A program made the translations under genes and the position numbers. A stretch of 64,000 bases of DNA from the NCBI RefSeq assembly GCF_900078685.2, contig NZ_LT546166.1:116801-180800 (forward strand), in the 5' to 3' direction. The first letter of the stretch is position 1. Each line of letters starts with the position of its first letter. The notes under the pieces were generated by a model, which was given only the letters and a program-made list of their open reading frames with translations, did no database searches and was not told the DNA's origin. This document shows positions 42,290-51,810 of this stretch, piece by piece. The DNA is from Mycolicibacter icosiumassiliensis. GTDB lineage: Bacteria > Actinomycetota > Actinomycetes > Mycobacteriales > Mycobacteriaceae.

Positions 42290-43287
42290 GTGCTGGATTG
42301 GGTTGTCAGGCGGTGGTTTTCCGTCAGCGTGCACGCCGCCTCTGATACCGCGTCCGCACCGCTGGACTGGCGCCTGTACGTGCCGCAACGCTGGGACGAG
42401 CAATGCGCCGACGACCCTGCCGATGTGGCTGCGGCCGGGCTCCGCCGCAAGCGGTGCGCGATCCCCGAAGACGAACATCACCGCCCCAAATGGCAGATGG
42501 CCCTGGAGATGGTCGACGAGCTGGTCGAATGGGGGCGCACACCGCCGGTGGTGTGCGCCGATGCCGGATACGGCGACACCACCGCCTTCCGGCAAGGCCT
42601 AAGCGACCGCGGTGTCGGCTACGTCGTGGCCGTCAAAGGCGCCACCACCGCCTATCCCGGTGACGCCGTACCCGAGACCGTGCCCTACGCCGGGCGCGGA
42701 CGCCCGGCGACCCTGCGCTACCGCGACCCGCACTCCTGCTGCCGGGACCTGGCCATAGCCGCTGGACGCCACGCGCTCAGGACCGTGACGTGGCGCCAGG
42801 GCACCAAAACCGACGCGGCTAACCCCACCGCGGCGATGCGCTCCCGATTTTTGGCCCTGCCGATCCGCCCGGCGAACCGCGACATCACCCCCGCCGCCGA
42901 CGGCAGCCTCCCGCAAGCCTGGCTGCTCGCCGAATGGCCCACCGGCGCTGACGAACCCACCGACTACTGGCTATCCACACTCGGTCCCGACACACCGCTC
43001 AAGGAACTCGTCCGCCTGGCCAAAATCCGCTGGCGCATCGAACACGACCACCGGGAACTCAAAACCGGCCTGGGCCTCGACCACTTCGAGGGACGCTCCT
43101 GGATCGGCTGGCACCACCACGCCACCCTCGTCACCGCCGCCCACCTGTTCATCACCACCCTGCGGATCACCGACCCCAAAGCCAGTGGGCAGGACTGACC
43201 CTCTACGGCATCGTCCGCGAACTCCAACGCGCACTTGCCCATTGGATCGGCACCTGCCCACTATGCCACCACACCTTCCCAACCTAA
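42290..43287 (+). pseudogene. IS701-type transposase, 5' truncated and frameshifted
   Basis: The frame 42290-43198 reads as the C-terminal two-thirds of an IS701-family DDE transposase: SVHAASDTASAPLDWRLYVPQRWDE, VVCADAGYGDTTAFRQGL, GVGYVVAVKG, IRWRIEHDHRELKTGLGLDHFEGRSW. Homology begins only near 42315, so about 130 N-terminal residues are lost. At about 43190 the frame slips by one base; the normal ending continues in another phase as GLTLYGIVRELQRALAHWIGTCPLCHHTFPT to the TAA at 43285. No terminal inverted repeats were found. It sits between the two leader repeats. Confidence 0.8.
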
Positions 43288-43304
43288 CAAAGTACTACTA
43301 GGAC

Positions 43305-43399
43305 CTTGCTAGCTTTCTGCTCAGGGCTCCCACGGGAGGTGTGAGCATGGCTTCGGTGCCGATTGAATCCGCGAAACTCTCGGTTCGTCCCGCGCTGTT
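43305..43399 (+). repeat. Leader repeat copy B
   Basis: Second copy of the leader described at 41649-41742, here in front of the fuller EspC-like gene. Confidence 0.8.
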
Positions 43400-43594
43400 G
43401 CACTCGAACGCTTCGCGGGTGGCCGACGCGACCGATGTGTCGCGCACTGGGAGGCCGCCGACGCGCAGTTGCACGGGCGCGTCGGGGTGTTCTCCGAGGC
43501 GATGCGTGAGGGCGGCCGCCATTACACCGCGATGGAGGAGGAGCACGCCGCGATGTTCACTGTGCTCGTTCCCAGAGGATCCGGCGCTTCGTAG
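43347..43594 (+). pseudogene. EspC-like ESX secretion substrate with a 2-base frameshift
   Basis: MASVPIESAKLSVRPALLHS and NASRVADATD run in one frame to codon 30 (GAT, 43434-43436). The GTGT at 43437-43440 then puts the rest out of frame; removing one GT restores VAHWEAADAQLHGRVGVFSE and MREGGRHYTAMEEEHAAMF, ending at the TAG at 43592. The rejoined product of about 80 residues has the helical, W/A-rich pattern of EspC-type small ESX substrates. A GT dinucleotide slip is the simplest cause. Confidence 0.65.
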
Positions 43595-43597
43595 CGG

Positions 43598-44373
43598 ATG
43601 ACGATCACAACCGACGGCATCGAAAAGTGGAATCTCGACACCCGTCCGGAGATCCAGCCGCCGGAAGCCTGCCGTGGCTGCTGAACCAACCGCGGCAGGG
43701 CGGTGGCCCCGTCCCTCCGGCGCCGGTGAGCCCCAAGGACGTGGAGGAATTCAAAGTCCAGGCCCGGAAGATGTTCGCCAATTACGGCGTTCCGCCGGAT
43801 CAGATCGAGGCCCAGGTCAATGCGGCTTTGGTCCAGGCTCAGCAGCCGCTGCTGCGAAGCGTTCCACGCGATGTTCCACGGGAGCCGGAGCGACAGCCGA
43901 CACCGGGATTCGGCGAGGGGTTCGGGGACAGCTGGAGGGCCACCGAGCAAGGCCTCAAGAATCTGCTGGGCCAGGGCGGCCCGGGCGCCCCCGGTGTCCT
44001 GGACTCCTGGGGTGGCCTGGCCAAGGGGGTGGGCAAGGCCTTCATGAACCCCGTCGGTGTCGGTATGGAGGACATCAAACGGGCGATGGACGCGCCCAGC
44101 CTGCCCTACTTCCTGGGCGAGAAGACCTTCGATGTCGGGTCTGCTGCGGTTACCGCACCGTTCGGTGGGGAAGGTTCGATGGTCCGGGCTGGGCTTAGTG
44201 AGGCGCTCGAGACCGGGCCGGCATTCTCACGGTATGCGGCCGTCGGCCTCGATTCCGCTGTGACCGAAAACGCCATCATGCAGTGGCTGAAGGCGCTCCT
44301 GAAAATACATTTCGAGCCGGCGCGCGCCGCACTGTTGGCGAAGGCAACCCGAGGACATCGCCCTGCTTCCTGA
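43598..44373 (+). pseudogene. ESX polymorphic toxin remnant (N-terminal deletion, no toxin domain)
   Basis: An ATG four bases after the EspC-like stop opens MTITTDGIEKWNLDT, a natural N-terminus, but a deletion puts the following sequence out of frame. In the frame open from 43627 the reading is SPKDVEEFKVQARKMF, a Pro-rich linker, then WRATEQGLKNLLGQGG, GLAKGVGKAFMNPVGVGMED and GEKTFDVGSAAVTAPFGGEG, which is the middle segment of large mycobacterial ESX-secreted toxins. The frame ends without a toxin domain; a further phase at 44350-44391 reads EDIALLPDIGEAL and stop. The missing parts are an N-terminal WXG-like domain and the C-terminal effector. Confidence 0.6.
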
Positions 44374-44495
44374 TATCGGCGAGGCGCTGTAGTTACCTGC
44401 CCCGGGCGGGCTCTGAACCGCTGTGACCCTGCGCGACCGGCCATCCCCGGCTACCATCAGGCAAGGTTCGCCTGATCCGGGGGGTTTAGGCGGTA

Positions 44496-45719
44496 GTGCC
44501 TGGGGGGATGTTCGTGGGGGCTGTACTGGGGGTATTGCTGTCGTCGACGCGCGTGGGCGTGGTCGTTCTCGACGGTGCCGGAGCTGAAGCGTGCACGGTG
44601 ATCCGTGACGCGGTGGCCGTGTCCGCATCGGAAATAGACGCTGTTGCGGCCGCGGTGGCACAGGCTGCCCGCACCGCCGCGGACCAGGGCTGCCCGGTGC
44701 AGGCCATCGGGCTGACCAGCACGGCCGACGCCGAGAGGTACGGGTGGGACCTGGAAGCGCGGTTGGCGGAAGCGGGCATCGCGCAGATCGAGATGTTCGA
44801 GCCGACCGACGCTACGATCGCACTGGCCGACGTGGTCGCCTTGAGCACGCGAGCCCAGAGCGCGACGGTCAGCCTCATTACCAAGGACCAGACCCTGGCG
44901 GTGCTGGCCGACGGCGACGAGGGTACGCATCGCACCGTGGTCTGCATGCACAACGACGACGACGCCGCGTTGGTTTCGCTGGACAAGCTGGTCGCCGATT
45001 GGCTCTCCAGCCCGGTATTCGTGATGATCCCGCATGACCTTGCGGCCGAAGGCTTTCCGGATCGGCTGGAACGTGCCCTTGCGCCACGAATGATTTCGCT
45101 GATCGATGCCGAATTGGGGCTGGCACGCGGGGTGGCGCTCGCGGTCGGAAAGTCCGTGTTCGGCGGCGACGTCGTCGCCGAGGGTGCGGATGCGCCCGTG
45201 CGACAACGACTCCACCGCTCCGACGCGATGCTGGTGGGTGCTGTGGCGGTGACGCTTCTGGTTGCTGCCGTGACGGTCGGTTTGGCCCGCGGGGTCCTGT
45301 TCGGCAATGAACCGCAGACTCAGTCGGGCGTCAGCGTTGCTGCGACTCGGGACGAGGCCCAGCCGAGGCACTATGTGGCGACGCCGCCTTCGGCTGTGGC
45401 GTCCCCGATTTCGGCACCAGAACCGGTAAAGGCTGCCGTGGCGGCGCCGCCGGTTTCGGCGCCGGCTCCGATTGCATCTCAAAACGTCGCACCTGACGAG
45501 GCGCACCTTCGAAAGATGACCGAGTCGCTCGCCGAGTCGGCCCCCGGCCCGGCTGAGCCTCCAGCCGGTGTTGCGTTGCCGGCGCCCGTCGAGGAACCCG
45601 CGCCCTCGCCGCTCCAGGATGCGATCGCCTTCGTGGAGCAGGCGACCGGGATCGACTTCGACAATGACGGCCGGATCGGTGGCCGCGCCGCAACGCCGGC
45701 GCCCGATCAAGCCCCGTGA
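44496..45719 (+). CDS. Actin-fold-like membrane protein with Pro-rich tail (DUF7159 type)
   Basis: A 407-residue protein related in layout to the one at 29075: N-terminal AVLGVLLSSTRVGVVVLDGAG, an ATPase-like beta/alpha region (QAIGLTSTADAERYGW, IEMFEPTDATIALADVVA, VSLITKDQTLAVLADGD), one transmembrane helix near 252-275, then an Ala/Pro-rich extracytoplasmic tail ending DFDNDGRIGG, which resembles a single calcium-type loop. GTG at 44496 or ATG at 44508. Its end overlaps the convergent gene by 13 bases. Function unknown. Confidence 0.75.
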   Translation: MPGGMFVGAVLGVLLSSTRVGVVVLDGAGAEACTVIRDAVAVSASEIDAVAAAVAQAARTAADQGCPVQAIGLTSTADAERYGWDLEARLAEAGIAQIEMFEPTDATIALADVVALSTRAQSATVSLITKDQTLAVLADGDEGTHRTVVCMHNDDDAALVSLDKLVADWLSSPVFVMIPHDLAAEGFPDRLERALAPRMISLIDAELGLARGVALAVGKSVFGGDVVAEGADAPVRQRLHRSDAMLVGAVAVTLLVAAVTVGLARGVLFGNEPQTQSGVSVAATRDEAQPRHYVATPPSAVASPISAPEPVKAAVAAPPVSAPAPIASQNVAPDEAHLRKMTESLAESAPGPAEPPAGVALPAPVEEPAPSPLQDAIAFVEQATGIDFDNDGRIGGRAATPAPDQAP

Positions 45720-46633
45720 GGCGTGTGCGTTCCGTCATCGTCTGATGGCCGGGGCCGCTCCATGCCATCGCGGTCGCCGGCACAGAACATGCACGGATCG
45801 TTGTGTTCGCTGCCGTAGCCGGCGTACTGCGCGACGACGCTGACGACGGCCGCCGCGGTATCGGGGTCGAGCAGCGGTTCGTTGGCTTTCAACCGCTCAA
45901 GCGAACCGATGCCCGCGACAAAAGGGATCGGACTGGCCAACGAGCCCGTAACGTCAACGACCGCGTGGCCGTCGACGAACAGCGTGTACATCTCGTGTTC
46001 GGGGAATCCGACGTTGAATCGCAGCACCCACCACTGTCCGGATTGTTGTGCGGCGTAAGGGAAATAGGTGTATCCCGTGCGCAACCAGTCTGGCTGCACG
46101 CCGAGATCAATGGGGGGCGGATCGGTACGCCCCTCGGGAAGCTGCCGGGGATCGTAGTAACGACGGGGCTCGGGCTGATACGCCGACTGCTTGGTGCCCT
46201 CGGGCGCTTGGAGCAATTCAATGGCGGGCGGCGTGTAGCAGTAGTCGTCGGGGATGTCCGAAACGTGCTCTGGAGGGTCAACCTCGTCCAGATTTCCGCT
46301 CCACAGGATCGTCGTCGGATCACCGGGGTGGAGAAACGACGCAGGCAATCGGTCTTCGCATAGATCGAGTTCGTAGTAGTAGTAGAAGACTGCCTCGTCC
46401 AGGGAGTGCCAGGGGATCGGATCGAGGATCGATTTCCTGGTGTCGCGTGCCAGACCCGAAGTGATGTCGGACGGCGGCGCTTTGTACACGAGGAACATCA
46501 TCGATGCGTCGGTCCAAGCATGCGAGACGAAAATCGGCGCGTCGCCTTTGGCGTTCTGCATGCTGATGTAGCGAAGCAGTTCTTGCAGCACATCTGCCGC
46601 GAAACCGCTTTGCGCTTCCGGGGGCATCACCAA
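45707..46633 (-). CDS. Conserved hypothetical protein
   Basis: A 308-residue soluble-looking protein with no signal peptide or helices. Readable features: FVSHAWTDASMMFLVYKAPP, ILWSGNLDEVDPPEH, WWVLRFNVGFPEHEMYTLFVDGHAVVDVTG, and a Cys pair (DPCMFC) near the end. I do not recognise a family. It converges with the DUF7159-type gene and is divergent from menC with 57 bases between. Confidence 0.7.
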   Translation of the reverse strand: MVMPPEAQSGFAADVLQELLRYISMQNAKGDAPIFVSHAWTDASMMFLVYKAPPSDITSGLARDTRKSILDPIPWHSLDEAVFYYYYELDLCEDRLPASFLHPGDPTTILWSGNLDEVDPPEHVSDIPDDYCYTPPAIELLQAPEGTKQSAYQPEPRRYYDPRQLPEGRTDPPPIDLGVQPDWLRTGYTYFPYAAQQSGQWWVLRFNVGFPEHEMYTLFVDGHAVVDVTGSLASPIPFVAGIGSLERLKANEPLLDPDTAAAVVSVVAQYAGYGSEHNDPCMFCAGDRDGMERPRPSDDDGTHTPHGA

Positions 46634-46690
46634 ACCGTAATCCTCGCCCCGACCTGGCGCAGCTCACCACCAAACCGGCACCATAGACCG

Positions 46691-47656
46691 ATGCTGCCGC
46701 CACTCGATGACATCCTCGACCGCCTGCATGTGGTGGCGCTGCCTATGCGGGTACGGTTCCGCGGCATCACCGTGCGCGAAGTGGCCCTGATCGATGGGCC
46801 GGCTGGCTGGGGAGAGTTCGGCGCGTTCGTTGAATACGAACCTTCCGAGGCGGCGCACTGGCTGGCCGCGGCGCTGGAGAGCGCCTACCACAAGCCACCA
46901 GAACCGCGTCGTACCCGCATTCCGATCAATGCCACGGTGCCGGCCGTCGAAGCCGGCCGCGTGCCCGAGGTGCTGGCGCGATTCCCCGGCGCGAAGACGG
47001 CCAAGGTCAAAGTCGCCGAACCCGGCCAGAGCCTGGCCGACGACGTCAAGCGCGTCGCCGCGGTACGGGAATTGATCCCCACCGTGCGGGTCGACGCCAA
47101 CGGCGGCTGGACGGTGGAAGAAGCGGTGCAGGCGGCAAAGGCACTGGGCTCGTTGGAGTATCTGGACCAGCCGTGCGCCACCGTCGCCGAACTCGCCGAA
47201 CTGCGCCGCCGCATCGACACCCCGATCGCCGCCGACGAGAGCATCCGCAAGGCCGAAGATCCGCTGGCCGTTACCAGAGCCGGCGCAGCCGATATCGCGG
47301 TGCTGAAAGTTGCACCGCTGGGCGGTATTTCGGCGCTGCTGAGGATCGCCGACCAGATCGGAATCCCGGTGGTGGTCTCCAGCGCGATCGACTCGGCGGT
47401 CGGAATCGCAACCGGTCTGCGGGCCGCCGCCGCATTGTCGGACCTGCGGCACGCCTGCGGGCTGGGTACCGGATCGCTGTTCGTCGACGACGTGACGGAT
47501 CCAGCCGAGACACCGCCGCAAAAGGACGGCTACCTGCCGGTCCAGCCCGTGGTTCCGGACCCCGCCCGGCTGCACGCCCTGGCCGCTTCGCCGCAACGGC
47601 GCCAGTGGTGGATCGACCGGGTCAAGGCATGCCATGGACTGTTGGCTGCCCGCTGA
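46691..47656 (+). CDS. menC: o-Succinylbenzoate synthase
   Basis: A 321-residue enolase-superfamily enzyme that dehydrates SHCHC to o-succinylbenzoate in menaquinone synthesis. Catalytic lysine in KVKVAEPG, metal ligands in VRVDANGGW (Asp), YLDQPC (the usual EQP is DQP) and AADESI, and second Lys in VLKVAPLGG. The ATG at 46691 gives MLPPLDDILDRLHVVALPMRVRFRGITVRE, the family standard; the longer upstream frame is antisense to the hypothetical gene. Confidence 0.95.
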   Translation: MLPPLDDILDRLHVVALPMRVRFRGITVREVALIDGPAGWGEFGAFVEYEPSEAAHWLAAALESAYHKPPEPRRTRIPINATVPAVEAGRVPEVLARFPGAKTAKVKVAEPGQSLADDVKRVAAVRELIPTVRVDANGGWTVEEAVQAAKALGSLEYLDQPCATVAELAELRRRIDTPIAADESIRKAEDPLAVTRAGAADIAVLKVAPLGGISALLRIADQIGIPVVVSSAIDSAVGIATGLRAAAALSDLRHACGLGTGSLFVDDVTDPAETPPQKDGYLPVQPVVPDPARLHALAASPQRRQWWIDRVKACHGLLAAR

Positions 47657-47665
47657 AGCGTTCCT

Positions 47666-47721
47666 CGAGTGTGCGGTTTGGTGGGCAAAATCGGCCAATT
47701 ACCTGCTAAACCGCACACTCG
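47666..47721. repeat. 14-bp perfect inverted repeat after menC
   Basis: CGAGTGTGCGGTTT (47666-47679) and AAACCGCACACTCG (47708-47721) are perfect inverted arms separated by 28 bases, with GCGTTC/GAGCGTTC-like sequence outside extending the symmetry. It stands between the convergent menC and lipoprotein genes and could terminate both, or be a small mobile palindromic repeat. Confidence 0.7.
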
Positions 47722-47752
47722 GAGCGTTCTCGGGCCGGCTGCCGTCACAAGC

Positions 47753-48442
47753 TCACACGCTGGGCAGTCGCGCGTCGATCCCGTTGGCGATCGTGACGGC
47801 CTCGTCGCTGACGTAGAGCTTGCACGCCAGCACGTCGATCGCGACGTTGTTGGCCACCCGCAGTGCCCGCTGACACGACCAGCCGGCACTGTCATCCTGG
47901 TGCTGGGTCATCCACACCGTGGAGTCGACGTCGGCAACCGTGTCGAACGTCCATGGCGTGTCGGCGTAGCCGTCTTTACTGGTGGCGAATGTCCGCTCGC
48001 CGCAGAGACTCCAGCGCCGGGCGGTCGCGTCGAAGAAGCCATGCGCATCGCCACGGGTGGCGAACACCGTTACCGCCTGGATCACGAAATGGTCCAGTGC
48101 GCTCTCGGTCAGGGTCTGAACGACCGTCGCGGTCCAGTCGGTGTCGGCGTACACCGACCGCTCGACGGGCATCCACGCCGGCAGGCAGTCGCGGTCGGGG
48201 AATTGATGGCCGGCATCGAACATCCGAGACCGGGAGTCTTTGACCCGCATGCGGGGGGAGCCCATGATGTCGCCGATGGTGGTGGCCTCCAGGAGCAGAT
48301 CCGGCAGCATCGACGCGGCCACCGGCCGGGGTCCGTCGTGGTCCGCCGGCACCGCCAGGCCGCCGGTCACCCGCGAACAGGCGGCCGTCACCGCGCAGGC
48401 CAGCACCAGCGTGCAAGCCAACCCCGCGGTCCGTCTCCGCAT
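47753..48442 (-). CDS. PknH-type sensor-domain lipoprotein
   Basis: A 229-residue secreted lipoprotein. Lipobox VTAAC (Cys about 22) after MRRRTAGLACTLVLACA. The mature part matches the PknH extracellular sensor-like domain (PF14032): LLLEATTIGDIMGSP, WSLCGERTF, WSCQRALRVANNVAIDVLAC, with four cysteines able to form two disulfides. Stand-alone members are common in mycobacteria; ligand unknown. ATG at 48442 chosen for the signal peptide; upstream codons are not signal-like. Confidence 0.85.
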   Translation of the reverse strand: MRRRTAGLACTLVLACAVTAACSRVTGGLAVPADHDGPRPVAASMLPDLLLEATTIGDIMGSPRMRVKDSRSRMFDAGHQFPDRDCLPAWMPVERSVYADTDWTATVVQTLTESALDHFVIQAVTVFATRGDAHGFFDATARRWSLCGERTFATSKDGYADTPWTFDTVADVDSTVWMTQHQDDSAGWSCQRALRVANNVAIDVLACKLYVSDEAVTIANGIDARLPSV

Positions 48443-48513
48443 CACCGTCCCCCGCTGCGCCGTTTGCGATCCTGACACCATAAGGCGTCGGCGGGGCGCG
48501 TACCTTCACATCC

Positions 48514-49344
48514 GTGACCAACCTCGCTTACGACGACCGTAATCAGGATGGCGACCCGGTTCTGTTCATCGCCGGACGTGGTGGAGCCGGCCGCGGCTGG
48601 CATCTGCACCAGGTGCGCGACTTCCAGCTCGCCCGGTACCGCCCGATCACCTTCGACAACCGCGGTATCGGCGCCACCGAGAACGCCTCGGGATTCACCA
48701 CCGAAACCATGGTGGCCGACACCGCGCAGCTGATCGAAGCGCTGAACGTCGGCCCGGTCCGGATCGTCGCGGTCTCGATGGGCGCGTTCATCGCCCAGGA
48801 GCTGATGCTGGCGCGTCCTGAATTGGTGACGTCCGCCGTCTTGATGGCCACCCGCGGTCGCCACGACCGAGCACGCGACTTCTTCTACTCCGCGGAGGTG
48901 AAACTCGCCGGATCCGGTATCGAGCTGCCCGCCGAGTACGAAGCCAAAGTGCGACTGCTGGAAAGCTTTTCACCCAAGACACTCAGCGACGATGCGGCGA
49001 TCAAAGACTGGATCGCGATGTTCACCATGTGGCCGGTAAAGAACACCCCGGGCCTGCGCTGCCAACTCGACGTAGCGCCGCTGACCAACCGGCTGCCCGC
49101 CTACGCCAACATCACCGCGCCGGTACTGGTGATCGGTTTCTCCGACGACGTCGTCACCCCGGCATACCTGAGCCGCGAAGTCGCCGACGCCATCCCGGGC
49201 GCGCGCTACCTGGAGATCGCCGACGCCGGCCACCTCGGTTTCATCGAGAAGCCGGACCAGGTCAACAAGGCCGCCTTGGAATTCCTCGCCGAGATCGACG
49301 GCAAGCCCTTCCGCTGGACGCCGCCGCCCCCGACGCACGACTAA
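48514..49344 (+). CDS. bpoC: Alpha/beta hydrolase BpoC
   Basis: A 276-residue alpha/beta hydrolase of the non-heme peroxidase-like group. Nucleophile elbow AVSMGAF (Ser near 90), Asp in GFSDDVVTP and His in DAGHLGF. Oxyanion region [12 protein letters not shown]. It sits between menC and menD, as Rv0554 does, and may serve as the SHCHC synthase step in menaquinone synthesis, but this is inference; the family name refers to bromoperoxidase-like fold. GTG start at 48514. Confidence 0.9.
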   Translation: MTNLAYDDRNQDGDPVLFIAGRGGAGRGWHLHQVRDFQLARYRPITFDNRGIGATENASGFTTETMVADTAQLIEALNVGPVRIVAVSMGAFIAQELMLARPELVTSAVLMATRGRHDRARDFFYSAEVKLAGSGIELPAEYEAKVRLLESFSPKTLSDDAAIKDWIAMFTMWPVKNTPGLRCQLDVAPLTNRLPAYANITAPVLVIGFSDDVVTPAYLSREVADAIPGARYLEIADAGHLGFIEKPDQVNKAALEFLAEIDGKPFRWTPPPPTHD

Positions 49345-49354
49345 CCTCGTACCA

Positions 49355-51013
49355 ATGACCAACCCCTCGACGGCACAGGCCCGCATCGTCGTCGACGAGC
49401 TGATCCGCGGCGGTGTCCGCGACGTGGTGCTGTGCCCAGGGTCGCGCAACGCCCCGCTGGCGTTCGCGCTGCACGACGCCGACCGCGCCGGCCGCCTGCG
49501 CCTGCATGTGCGCATCGACGAACGCACCGCCGGGTATCTGGCGATCGGACTGGCGGTGAGCGCCGGGGCGCCGGTATGCGTGGCGATGACGTCGGGCACC
49601 GCAGTGGCCAACCTGGGGCCAGCCGTGGTGGAGGCCAACTACGCGCGGGTGCCGTTGATCGTGCTGAGCGCCAACCGGCCGTATGAGCTGCTGGGCACCG
49701 GCGCCAACCAGACCATGGAGCAGCTCGGCTACTTCGGCACCCAGGTACGCGCCGCCATCAGCCTGGGCCTGGCCAGCACAGCCGCCCCGGAGCAGATGGC
49801 TGCACAGAACGCCACCTGGCGCTCGGCCGTGTGCCGAGTCTTGGTGGCCGCCACCGGAGCTCGCACCGCCAACGCCGGTCCCGTGCAGTTCGACATTCCG
49901 CTGCGGGAGCCGCTGGTGCCGGATCCCAAGTCAGATCGGCCGTCGGAGCCCGCGGGCCGCCCGGACGGGCGCCCCTGGACCTATACCCCGCCGGTCAGCT
50001 TCGATCAGCCGCTGGACATCGACCTGACTCCGGACACCGTGGTGATCGCCGGGCACGGCGCCGGAACGCATCCGAACCTGGCCGAGCTGCCCACTGTCGC
50101 CGAACCCACGGCCCCGGTGCCGCAGAACCCGCTGCATCCGCTGGTGTTGCCGCTGCTGCGCCCGCAGCAGGTCATCATGGCGGGCCGGCCCACCCTGCAC
50201 CGCCCGGTGTCGGCGTTGCTGGCTGATCCGACGGTGCCGGTATACGCGCTGACCACCGGGCCGCGCTGGCCGGACGTGTCCGGCAATTCGCAGGCCACCG
50301 GCACCCGGGCCGTCACCTCCGGTGCGCCGGATCCAGCCTGGTTGCGGCGCTGTGCGGAGCTGAACGCCCACGCCTGCGCCGCGGTGCGTGAGCAGCTGGC
50401 GGCGCACCCGCTCACCACCGGCCTGCACGTCGCCGCGGCCGTCGCCGACGCGTTGCGCCCCGGCGATCAGTTGGTGCTGGGCGCCTCCAATCCGGTGCGC
50501 GACGCCGCGCTGGTCGGTTTGGGCAACATCGAGGGCGTCCGGAACGTCGCCGTGCGGTCCAACCGCGGCGTTGCCGGTATCGACGGCACGGTGTCCACCG
50601 CGATCGGCGCTGCGCTCGCACACGAGCGGGACAACCCCGACGGCCGCACCATCGCCCTGATCGGGGATTTGACGTTCGTCCACGACAGCTCAGGGCTGCT
50701 GATCGGCCCCACCGAGCCGACACCGCGAGAGCTGACCATCGTGGTCTCCAACGACAACGGCGGCGGCATTTTCGAGCTGCTCGAACAGGGTGATCCGCGA
50801 TTCGCCGACGTGTCGTCGCGGATCTTCGGCACCCCGCATGACGTCGACGTCGGCGCGCTGTGCCGTGCCTATCACGTCGAATCTCGGCAAATCGAGGTCG
50901 ACGCGCTGCCCGCCGCGCTTGCCGAGCCCGCCGACGGTGTGCGGGTGCTCGAGGTCAAAGCCGACCGGTCGTCGTTGCGGACATTGCATGCCGCCATCAG
51001 GGCCGCCTTGTGA
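49355..51013 (+). CDS. menD: 2-succinyl-5-enolpyruvyl-6-hydroxy-3-cyclohexene-1-carboxylate synthase
   Basis: A 552-residue thiamine-diphosphate enzyme that joins isochorismate and 2-oxoglutarate. N-terminal [21 protein letters not shown] with the catalytic-side Arg; [13 protein letters not shown] with the activating Glu; the ThDP motif [12 protein letters not shown] through [13 protein letters not shown]. Normal length. It starts 10 bases after bpoC and its stop overlaps the next gene by four bases. Confidence 0.97.
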   Translation: MTNPSTAQARIVVDELIRGGVRDVVLCPGSRNAPLAFALHDADRAGRLRLHVRIDERTAGYLAIGLAVSAGAPVCVAMTSGTAVANLGPAVVEANYARVPLIVLSANRPYELLGTGANQTMEQLGYFGTQVRAAISLGLASTAAPEQMAAQNATWRSAVCRVLVAATGARTANAGPVQFDIPLREPLVPDPKSDRPSEPAGRPDGRPWTYTPPVSFDQPLDIDLTPDTVVIAGHGAGTHPNLAELPTVAEPTAPVPQNPLHPLVLPLLRPQQVIMAGRPTLHRPVSALLADPTVPVYALTTGPRWPDVSGNSQATGTRAVTSGAPDPAWLRRCAELNAHACAAVREQLAAHPLTTGLHVAAAVADALRPGDQLVLGASNPVRDAALVGLGNIEGVRNVAVRSNRGVAGIDGTVSTAIGAALAHERDNPDGRTIALIGDLTFVHDSSGLLIGPTEPTPRELTIVVSNDNGGGIFELLEQGDPRFADVSSRIFGTPHDVDVGALCRAYHVESRQIEVDALPAALAEPADGVRVLEVKADRSSLRTLHAAIRAAL

Positions 51014-51552
51014 AGTCGCCCGACCATAACTCCACTAAGTTCTCCAAGCCGCTTAAACCGCTGTTGCGCAGCTTGATTCACGGTAACGGTGCGATTGCCC
51101 CGGGCACCCGGGCCGGGCGTGCGCTGCGCTGGGCACGGAAAGGCGTGCTGATCCTGGTGGCGCTGGTGACGCTGCAGTCGGTGCTGCTGGTGGCCGGGGC
51201 CTGGCGCAACGACATCACTATCGGGCGCGACATGGGGGTCGCCGAAGCTGAGGTCCTCAACGCGGGCTTTCGGCGCTCCACCATCGAGTTCGTCACCCCG
51301 GAACGGATCACCTACCGTCCCGAGCTGGGGGTGCTGTATCCGTCCGAATTGGCAACCGGGATGCGGATCTACGTCGAATACGACAAGGCCGACCCGGACC
51401 TGGTGCGGGTCCAGCACCGCACCGCGGTGCTGGCGATCATCCCGGCCGGGTCGGTGGCGGTGGTCGCCTGGCTGGTCGGGATCGCGGCACTGGCGGGGCT
51501 GGGTGCCCTGGAACGACGCTGGGCTGCGGCTGGTCACCACCCTGGGGGCTGA
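51010..51552 (+). CDS. Membrane protein, DUF3592-like (Rv0556-like)
   Basis: A 180-residue protein with two helices ([22 protein letters not shown] and [30 protein letters not shown]) flanking a soluble segment ([39 protein letters not shown]). Its GTG overlaps the menD stop. It matches Rv0556 by place and layout. Function unknown. After its stop a different phase reads [20 protein letters not shown] to 51607, perhaps the end of a lost gene. Confidence 0.85.
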   Translation: MKSPDHNSTKFSKPLKPLLRSLIHGNGAIAPGTRAGRALRWARKGVLILVALVTLQSVLLVAGAWRNDITIGRDMGVAEAEVLNAGFRRSTIEFVTPERITYRPELGVLYPSELATGMRIYVEYDKADPDLVRVQHRTAVLAIIPAGSVAVVAWLVGIAALAGLGALERRWAAAGHHPGG

Positions 51553-51663
51553 GGCTCCCGAAGTCTTGGCTGCGATCAACGAGCTTGTCGAGATTTTGCG
51601 GGAGTAGTCGTGGCCGGTTTTCAACGCAAACGCTACCGCTGCCATTCGTAATACAAGCCTTAC

Positions 51664-51753
51664 TTTACCTAGGAAAACCTATCCATTGTTGGTCTCAAAA
51701 AATGCATTCCGCCATTCTTTAAGATAGGTCTACATTACTTAGGAATGGCTCTC
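51664..51753 (+). promoter_or_regulatory. AT-rich ferritin promoter region with weak iron-box-like sites
   Basis: Segments at 51664-51682 and 51719-51737 each match the 19-base IdeR consensus at about 12 positions by eye, and CTTAGGAATGGCT at 51738-51750 is a further partial match. The region is much richer in A/T than its surroundings. Ferritin genes in mycobacteria are IdeR-activated, so the idea is sensible but the matches are weak. Confidence 0.3.
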
Positions 51754-51810
51754 CTGCGTGAGTATCGCCTTCGTTGCGGACCCATTTTGATCTGCGCTAA
51801 CGTGCACGCC

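Noticed and set aside
51719..51753. Definite IdeR boxes at the ferritin gene
   Set aside because: Only about 12 of 19 consensus positions match by eye, so listed only as weak candidates.
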